A program made the translations under genes and the position numbers. Positions 1 through 4,243 of a DNA stretch of 5,806 nucleotides are shown piece by piece (position 1 is the stretch's first letter; each line of letters opens with the position of its first letter). The DNA comes from Desulfobacterales bacterium (GTDB taxonomy: Bacteria; Desulfobacterota; Desulfobacteria; Desulfobacterales; Desulfosalsimonadaceae), in assembly GCA_018224315.1 (NCBI GenBank), contig JAGTVF010000202.1:1-5806 (forward strand), given 5' to 3'. Under the pieces are notes generated by a model. The model worked only from the letters and a program-made list of their open reading frames with translations, did not search any database and was not told the origin of the DNA.

Positions 1-759
1 GTGGGTGGCAAAGGAATGGCGGAAGGTGTGGGGGCTGATTTTTTTGTCGCATCCGGCTGTAAGGGCGTATTTTTTGACCAGCTTCCAGAAGCCCTGGCGG
101 GTCATGGGCCGGCCGGCCCGGCTGAAAAAAAGCCAGGAACTGGTCTGGTTTTTCAGCAGTGCCGGCCTGGCAATGCGGATGTATTGATCCGCGCGGGTTC
201 TGGCATGGCCGCCCACGGGCACCAGCCGTTCTTTTGCGCCTTTGCCTGTCACGCGCACAAACCCGGCATCCAGATTCATGTCCTGGAGCTTGATGTGGAT
301 CAGTTCGCTGACCCGCAGGCCCGCGGCATAAAGCAACTCCAGCATGGCTGCATCCCGCATGCCCTTGTGTCTCGTGGTGTCCGGGGTCTCCAGCAGATTT
401 GTGATTTCTGCAACCGAAAGCACGTCGGGCAGTTTCAGGCCGAATTTGGGCAGGTCAATGAGCCGGGACGGGTCTTTTGAGAGGTGTTTTTCCCGGACCA
501 GGAAACGAAAAAAACCCCGCAGGGTCACCAGATGCCGGGCCCTGGAGCGAATGCCCAGGCCGTTGTCGCGCAGACGCAAAAGATATTTTAAAATGGCGGC
601 TGCGTCCACCTCGGTGATGCGCCGGATTCTGCTGGCGGTCAAAAACCGCTGAAACCGGGCAAGATCTGAGCCGTAGGATTCCACTGTGGCATCGGCAAGG
701 CCCTTTTCCACCACCAGGTAGTTTAAATACTGGTCCATGTGCATGGAAATTTCGTTCAT
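1..759 (-). CDS. xerD: Tyrosine recombinase XerD, C-terminus cut off by the left window edge
   Basis: Site-specific tyrosine recombinase. In known systems XerC/XerD resolve chromosome dimers at dif near the terminus, in the cytoplasm with FtsK. The 253 visible residues start at an ATG whose complement is at 757-759. Residues 1-100 form the SAM-like core-binding domain (VEKGLADATVESY; LRGFFRFLVREKHL). The catalytic domain follows, with GLRVSEL (Arg149), TGKGAKERLVPVG (Lys173) and SPHTFRHSFATH (His244, Arg247); spacing matches E. coli XerD almost residue for residue. About 45 residues are missing, including the GH histidine and the Tyr nucleophile, because the window ends, not because the gene is visibly broken. 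Nothing integrase-like surrounds it (no att repeats or phage genes), so a housekeeping Xer role fits better than a mobile integrase. It lies 18 nt downstream of the peptidase gene, probably in one transcript. No clear Shine-Dalgarno; Met6 and Met8 are alternative starts. XerC is the main alternative name. Confidence 0.93.
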   Translation of the reverse strand, partial: MNEISMHMDQYLNYLVVEKGLADATVESYGSDLARFQRFLTASRIRRITEVDAAAILKYLLRLRDNGLGIRSRARHLVTLRGFFRFLVREKHLSKDPSRLIDLPKFGLKLPDVLSVAEITNLLETPDTTRHKGMRDAAMLELLYAAGLRVSELIHIKLQDMNLDAGFVRVTGKGAKERLVPVGGHARTRADQYIRIARPALLKNQTSSWLFFSRAGRPMTRQGFWKLVKKYALTAGCDKKISPHTFRHSFATH

Positions 760-777
760 GGCAGGGCGGGCTGTGGA

Positions 778-1878
778 TTAAAAAAGTTTGACATCCAGGC
801 TGTTTAACACTTCTGCGCCGTCAGAGCGCACAACCACCATATTTTCCAGGCGCACCCCGCCCCAGTCGGGCAGATACACCCCGGGCTCAATGGTAAAGAC
901 CATGTTTTCCTTTATTTCAACGTTTCTTTCCGCCACCGGGCTCAGTGACGGCGCTTCGTGGATGGCCAGGCCCACGCCGTGGCCCAGACCGTGGCCGAAA
1001 TATTGGTCCAGTCCTTTTTCGTGCAGGTGATTTCTGGCTGCGGCATCGACATCTTTTGTCCAGGCGCCGGGGCGGACGGCCTCGATGGCTTTTTGCTGGG
1101 CGTCGTAGACAGCGGTAAATATTTTGTTAAACGTGTCATCGGCCCGCCCCAGGATAATGGTCCGGGAAATATCGCTGCAATAGCCGTTTAACAACGCGCC
1201 CCAGTCAAACAAAAGGGGCTGGCTGTTTTGCATGAGCCGCTCAGACGGAATGGCATGGGGCAGGGCGGCACTGGATGAAAACGCGGCAATCACAGGGAAG
1301 GAAACCGACTGGGCGCCGGCCTCGCGCATGCGGCGCTCGATTTCCCAGGCGGCCCGGGCCTCGCTCATGCCGGATTCCAGGTTTTCCAGAAAGTCGGAAA
1401 ATGCGGATTCCGCCAGTTGCAGGGATTTTCGGATGGCCTTGATCTCGGCTTCTTCCTTGCACTCGCGCAGGTTTTCACAAAGGTTGTCCACTGGCACCAG
1501 TTCCACTGATGTCAGCTGCTCGCAGATCATGTCATGCTGGGCTACGCTCATGCGGCGGCGTTCGAATCCGAGACGCGTTGTGCCCAGTTTCTCCAGGATG
1601 CCGGGCAACTCCTTTGCCAGGCCCTTTTTGTAGCAGACCACTTCAAAGCCTTCGGCTTCCTGTTGGGCCTGGATTTCGTATCTGGAATCGGTGGCCAGCA
1701 CCAGGTGGTCACCGGAGATGAGCAAAACCCCGGCGGATTCGTCAAACCCGGTATCCTGGCCGGTAAAGCCGCTTAAATATCTGCGGTTTTCGGAAATGGC
1801 GACAAGCAAGGTATCAATATTGGCTTTTTCAAATATTTGCCGGATGTTATGGATCCGGTTCCGGATATGGGATTGCAT
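778..1878 (-). CDS. M24B family metallopeptidase (Xaa-Pro aminopeptidase/dipeptidase type)
   Basis: Predicted cytosolic dinuclear-metal peptidase that cleaves peptide bonds before proline, releasing either an N-terminal residue (aminopeptidase P) or splitting Xaa-Pro dipeptides (prolidase). With a start at 1876-1878 it has 366 residues, the usual length of short bacterial M24B enzymes. Residues 1-130 are the creatinase-like N-terminal domain (SENRRYLSGFTG, then LVLATDSRYEIQA). The pita-bread catalytic domain follows with all five metal ligands: Asp225 (FDWG), Asp236 (YCSDISRT), His300 (GHGLGHGVG), Glu331 (TIEPGVY) and Glu345 (GGVRLEN). His208 (LPHAIPS) and His307 (IHE) fit the conserved substrate/proton-relay histidines. 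The frame is open to a GTG at 1936-1938, but those 20 extra residues (rich in Cys, Trp and Tyr) do not resemble the family N-terminus or a signal peptide, so the ATG is preferred. It is the first gene of a likely two-gene unit with xerD. Aminopeptidase and dipeptidase activity cannot be separated from sequence alone. Confidence 0.92.
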   Translation of the reverse strand: MQSHIRNRIHNIRQIFEKANIDTLLVAISENRRYLSGFTGQDTGFDESAGVLLISGDHLVLATDSRYEIQAQQEAEGFEVVCYKKGLAKELPGILEKLGTTRLGFERRRMSVAQHDMICEQLTSVELVPVDNLCENLRECKEEAEIKAIRKSLQLAESAFSDFLENLESGMSEARAAWEIERRMREAGAQSVSFPVIAAFSSSAALPHAIPSERLMQNSQPLLFDWGALLNGYCSDISRTIILGRADDTFNKIFTAVYDAQQKAIEAVRPGAWTKDVDAAARNHLHEKGLDQYFGHGLGHGVGLAIHEAPSLSPVAERNVEIKENMVFTIEPGVYLPDWGGVRLENMVVVRSDGAEVLNSLDVKLF

Positions 1879-1884
1879 AAAAAC

Positions 1885-1913
1885 AAAATAGCACAACCGG
1901 TTGCATTGATAAA
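1885..1913 (-). promoter_or_regulatory. Possible extended -10 promoter for the peptidase-xerD unit
   Basis: Read on the minus strand there is TGCTATTTT, an extended -10 (hexamer TATTTT at 1885-1890, 4 of 6 matches to TATAAT), 17 nt after a weak -35-like TTTATC (1908-1913). Transcription would then start close to the ATG at 1878, implying a leaderless or near-leaderless message, which agrees with the absent ribosome binding site. Matches are weak and this was found by eye, so it is only a candidate. Confidence 0.22.
1894..1903. repeat. 10-bp perfect palindrome CAACCGGTTG, candidate operator
   Basis: CAACCGGTTG is self-complementary over 10 bp and lies 16-25 bp upstream of the peptidase ATG, within the spacer of the candidate minus-strand promoter. 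Symmetry does not continue into the flanks. A dimeric regulator could bind here, but a single short palindrome in a GC-rich genome can also arise by chance. Confidence 0.25.
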
Positions 1914-1958
1914 GCCAATAACACCAGGGCAGCTGCACAAGTTGAGCTTAAACTTAGG

Positions 1959-1986
1959 TTGAAAACAGTCTTGTTTGTGATATGAA
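1959..1986 (+). promoter_or_regulatory. Possible sigma70-type promoter of the ATPase cassette
   Basis: TTGAAA (1959-1964, 5 of 6 matches to TTGACA) is followed after 16 nt by TATGAA (1981-1986, 4 of 6 matches to TATAAT). The start point would fall near 1993, on or next to the second in-frame ATG at 1994-1996. If the promoter is real, the ATPase begins at that ATG from a leaderless transcript, and the ATG at 1982 is part of the promoter. Candidate only. Confidence 0.25.
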
Positions 1987-2785
1987 AGGGTTTATGACAA
2001 AGAGATTCTGCATTGCCGCACCCGAGGCCGGCGCCGGGAAAACAACCGTTTCAGTGAATCTGGCGGCCGCGTTTGCGGCCCTGGATCAAAACACCCTGCT
2101 GGTGGACTGCGACGCGCGAAACCGCTGTACCGAGGCCGCGGTCATTGACCCCCCGGCGAATGCGCCGGGATTGGACCGGATGATTGCGGATTTTGGGGAC
2201 GCTGCAAAATTTTTGGTGCCGACCTGCATTGAACACTTCCGCGTGCTTCCGGCCGGTCCGCGACTGGGCAGGGCGGCTTTTGATCCGGGCCGGAACATTT
2301 TTTCAGAAATTTCCGGGCCGGACCTGGATGTGATGGTTATCAATGCCCCGGCAGAGCCCGGAGCCCTGATGCAGGAAGCCGTGTGCTGTGCAGACGTGCT
2401 GATTCTGCCGGTTCGCCTGGATTTGGAGACGGCCGGAAACATTTCCGGGCTGCTTGAAACATACAAAAATTTTCTTGAACAGGTGGCCGCGCTCCGGCAA
2501 AACAATCCAGTCGTTTCAACGGCCCGGATTTTGATCAACGGATGCGATGATGCCGCAGAAGCCGAGGCCCTGCTGGGCCCGGCGGTTTTTGAAGCCATTG
2601 CCCAACTCTGTCTGCCTGTGTGCATTGCCGAAGATGATCGCCTGCACGAGGCCATGGTCTTTGGAAAGCCCGTGGTCTGCCATGATATCGTGTCCCCCGG
2701 GGCCGTGGCCTTTCTGGAGCTGGCCCATCTTTGGACGGATATCGAAGAAATCCGAATGGATGAAAAAAAGGATCAGATCACATGA
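1982..2785 (+). CDS. ParA/MinD-like P-loop ATPase with altered signature residues
   Basis: SIMIBI-class ATPase of the ParA/MinD fold, 267 residues from the first ATG, or 263 from ATG 1994, which has AAAGGG just before it. The P-loop is PEAGAGKTTVSVNLA at residues 14-28. The family normally has KGGxGKT; here the first lysine, which reaches across the dimer to the partner's ATP, is Glu15, while the P-loop Lys20 and Thr21-22 remain. Walker A' is LLVDCDARN with Asp42 and Asp44 kept. The switch II position reads VINAPAEPG where relatives have IDTPP, so its Asp is Asn121. The C-terminal part (ILINGCDD, then FGKPVV and SPGAVAFLELAHLW) fits the ParA-family ending. There is no amphipathic membrane-targeting tail like that of MinD. 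Its stop overlaps the next start (ATGA), so it is translationally coupled to the small protein. No ParB or parS is visible, so a plasmid or chromosome partition role is not supported. Family assignment is firm; function is unknown. Confidence 0.85.
   Translation: MKGFMTKRFCIAAPEAGAGKTTVSVNLAAAFAALDQNTLLVDCDARNRCTEAAVIDPPANAPGLDRMIADFGDAAKFLVPTCIEHFRVLPAGPRLGRAAFDPGRNIFSEISGPDLDVMVINAPAEPGALMQEAVCCADVLILPVRLDLETAGNISGLLETYKNFLEQVAALRQNNPVVSTARILINGCDDAAEAEALLGPAVFEAIAQLCLPVCIAEDDRLHEAMVFGKPVVCHDIVSPGAVAFLELAHLWTDIEEIRMDEKKDQIT
2767..2772 (+). promoter_or_regulatory. Ribosome binding site of the 123-residue protein gene
   Basis: AAAGGA lies inside the end of the ATPase gene, 9 nt before the ATG at 2782. 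Good match and spacing support this start and allow re-initiation after the overlapping ATPase stop codon. Confidence 0.55.
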
Positions 2786-3153
2786 AACTTGCCCGCAAGG
2801 AAATCATCCAGGCCTGCGAAAAGCAGATGCTGAAAATGCTGGTCAAAAATCTGGACAAATCCGCGGTCAGATCCCTGATCCGGGAGAAATACGATCTGTC
2901 GCCCGGCGAGGATCTGCTGTTTCACGGTGGGGATATTGCGATTGAAAACAATGAAGTGGTCTACAAGCTCGATTTCAGCCTCCGGGTGGGCATGACCGTG
3001 ATGCTTGACCGGGAAGGTGAATACGTGGATATCCGGGCCAGCCAGAAAAACCTCTCCGAACCGCCCGAAGACGGGCAGGACTCTGTTTCAGGCGATGACA
3101 GCCGGCAGCTGGCATCGGATATCGCACGGATGCTTTCGGAAATCAATCAATAA
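2782..3153 (+). CDS. Conserved-looking hypothetical protein, 123 aa, coupled to the ParA-like ATPase
   Basis: I do not recognise this family. The protein is soluble, without signal peptide or membrane segment. Residues 1-36 are predicted helical and basic (KLARKEIIQACEKQM, then KNLDKSAVRSLIREK). Residues 40-86 look like a small beta-rich domain (LLFHGGDIAIENNEVVYKLD, then VGMTVMLDREGEYVDIRA). Residues 90-107 are an acidic, probably disordered linker rich in Glu, Asp, Ser and Pro. Residues 108-121 form a short C-terminal helix (RQLASDIARMLSE). The single Cys12 is not part of a motif. ATG overlaps the upstream TGA in ATGA, and the thioredoxin-HEAT gene starts 23 nt downstream, so it sits between the two in one operon. 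It might be an adaptor or regulatory partner of the ATPase, but that is inferred from position only. Codon use matches its neighbours and the frame is intact with a good ribosome binding site, so it is a real gene. Confidence 0.82.
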   Translation: MKLARKEIIQACEKQMLKMLVKNLDKSAVRSLIREKYDLSPGEDLLFHGGDIAIENNEVVYKLDFSLRVGMTVMLDREGEYVDIRASQKNLSEPPEDGQDSVSGDDSRQLASDIARMLSEINQ

Positions 3154-3161
3154 ACAAATTT

Positions 3162-3165
3162 AAGG
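3162..3165 (+). promoter_or_regulatory. Ribosome binding site of the thioredoxin-HEAT protein gene
   Basis: AAGG in the 23-nt gap between the small protein and the next gene, 11 nt before the ATG at 3177. Spacing is slightly long but it is the only purine-rich candidate; it supports ATG 3177 over the internal Met15. Confidence 0.35.
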
Positions 3166-3176
3166 CAATAACGCCC

Positions 3177-4178
3177 ATGGAAAACCAGCAGGCACAACCG
3201 GTGATCTCCCGGCCGGACATGACAGTGGTTGAAAACTACAAATACAAGATTTACAAGCCAACCCGCATTGTCGTGCTCGGAGATCCCAATGACCCGGTAA
3301 CAAAGCGAATGGAGCAGTTCTGTGATCTGCTCCGGGGGCATCTGCCATCCCTTGATGTTAAAAATGAAACAAGCGAGGACGATGAGCGGCCCGCGATTTT
3401 TATTTATCCCAATATCCGGTTTTCAGCCGTTCCGGAAGGAAAGCTACTGGAATTGTTTTTGATGTGTGCGGCCGGGCTCGTGCCAATGGAAGAAGCCGAG
3501 GCCGGGGTTTCTGCGGCAGACATCCAGAACCGGATTCAAATGCCCGGGGTGGTTCGGGTTTATGTTTCCCCGGTATGTCCCCATTGCCCGGGGGCGCTTG
3601 GCAGATGGCTCTACATGGCCGCCTGGGCGCCGGACCGGGTGGATGTGCATGTGATTGATGCGGCTGTTTTTTCCGAATCCGCGGCCCGGGACAATGTGAA
3701 ATCCGTTCCCACGGCCATTTTAGATGACCAGTTCCGGTGGACGGGTGTCGTGGCCGTGGCCGAACTGCTCGATATTTTCGAGAAGCGCAATCCCGCTGAT
3801 CTCAGTGCGGATACCGTGAAAAAAATCATCTCAGACGGGGATGCCGAAGGCCTGGCCGCCCTGATGGCCGGGGCCAAAAGCGTGATTCCGGGTTTTCTGG
3901 ATCTGCTGGCCCATCCCAAATGGCCCACTCGCCTGGGGGCAATGGTGGCCTTTGAGTACCTGGCTGAAACTGCGCCGGATTTGGCCCGACAGGCTTTGGA
4001 GACCATGTGGAACCGCTTTGCCGGTCTTGATGACGCGGTCAAAGGGGACATGATTCATCTTTTCGGGGTGTTAAATGATTCTGAGTTTGCCGGCGGGCGC
4101 CTGGAATCGGTGATCAACGGCGATTATCCCGAAGCCGTCCGGCAGATTGCAGAAGAGGTGCTGGGGGATTTGGGGTAA
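3177..4178 (+). CDS. Tandem thioredoxin-fold protein (PDO/AhpF-N-like, CPHC) with C-terminal HEAT-like region
   Basis: 333 residues, no signal peptide, so probably cytoplasmic. Residues 28-100 form a first thioredoxin-like fold (RIVVLGDPNDPVTKRMEQF, then RPAIFIYPNIRFSAVPEGK); no cysteines stand where CxxC would be, while RPA gives the cis-Pro position (Pro72). Residues 124-203 form a second fold with CPHC (Cys134, Cys137) in YVSPVCPHCPGALGRW and the cis-Pro in KSVPTAILD (Pro178). An inactive first fold plus a CxxC second fold is the arrangement of the AhpF N-terminal domain and related disulfide oxidoreductases. Residues 205-333 are helical and HEAT-like (VIPGFLDLLAHPKWPTRLGAMVAF, then YPEAVRQIAEEVLGDL), a likely protein-binding surface. 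Dithiol-disulfide exchange on a bound partner is the plausible activity; substrate and electron donor are unknown. Last gene of the cassette with the ParA-like ATPase and the 123-residue protein. Fold and CPHC are clear; the HEAT call is weaker, made by eye. Confidence 0.8.
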   Translation: MENQQAQPVISRPDMTVVENYKYKIYKPTRIVVLGDPNDPVTKRMEQFCDLLRGHLPSLDVKNETSEDDERPAIFIYPNIRFSAVPEGKLLELFLMCAAGLVPMEEAEAGVSAADIQNRIQMPGVVRVYVSPVCPHCPGALGRWLYMAAWAPDRVDVHVIDAAVFSESAARDNVKSVPTAILDDQFRWTGVVAVAELLDIFEKRNPADLSADTVKKIISDGDAEGLAALMAGAKSVIPGFLDLLAHPKWPTRLGAMVAFEYLAETAPDLARQALETMWNRFAGLDDAVKGDMIHLFGVLNDSEFAGGRLESVINGDYPEAVRQIAEEVLGDLG

Positions 4179-4222
4179 AAAAAGGCCGGTCCGGCATGGG
4201 ATCTGCCGAACCGACCTTTTTT
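4177..4222 (-). terminator. Rho-independent terminator, stronger for the EF-G side, possibly bidirectional
   Basis: Arms 4182-4196 and 4204-4218 form a 15-bp stem around a 7-nt loop, flanked by A and T tracts (4177-4183 and 4217-4222). As minus-strand RNA every position pairs, with two G-U wobbles, and a U run follows, which suits termination of the EF-G transcript 22 nt past its stop. As plus-strand RNA the same two positions become C-A mismatches, yet a U tract still follows, so it may also stop the cassette, whose TAA overlaps its edge. Confidence 0.85.
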
Positions 4223-4243
4223 GGATTGTTTAAAAAAGCGCTT

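Larger units (their letters stand above)
1879..1981. promoter_or_regulatory. Divergent intergenic region between peptidase and ATPase genes
   Basis: This 103-bp AT-richer gap separates two divergently read units, so it must hold promoters for both. I see no ORF of substance in it beyond the unlikely N-terminal extension of the peptidase. Neither flanking start has a convincing Shine-Dalgarno sequence upstream. Candidate promoter elements and a palindrome inside it are listed separately. Confidence 0.6.

Noticed and set aside
1..480. Plus-strand open frame of 159 residues at the left edge
   Set aside because: It lies antisense to xerD, whose minus-strand frame has continuous conserved motifs. 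The plus-strand translation has no recognisable domain.
1..759. Phage or integrative-element integrase instead of xerD
   Set aside because: Residue spacing follows XerD closely, and no tRNA, att-like repeats, excisionase or phage genes are nearby.
1876..1938. GTG-initiated N-terminal extension of the M24B peptidase
   Set aside because: The 20 extra residues do not match family N-termini or a signal peptide, no ribosome binding site precedes the GTG, and the extension would fill most of the divergent promoter region.
2086..2655. Minus-strand open frame of 189 residues inside the ATPase gene
   Set aside because: It is the mirror of a GC-rich coding frame; the translation is rich in Ser, Arg and Ala without motifs, while the plus strand has clear ParA motifs.
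1982..2785. Plasmid or chromosome partition ParA
   Set aside because: No ParB-like gene or parS-like site is visible, the Walker A lysine is missing, and the partner genes are of a different kind.
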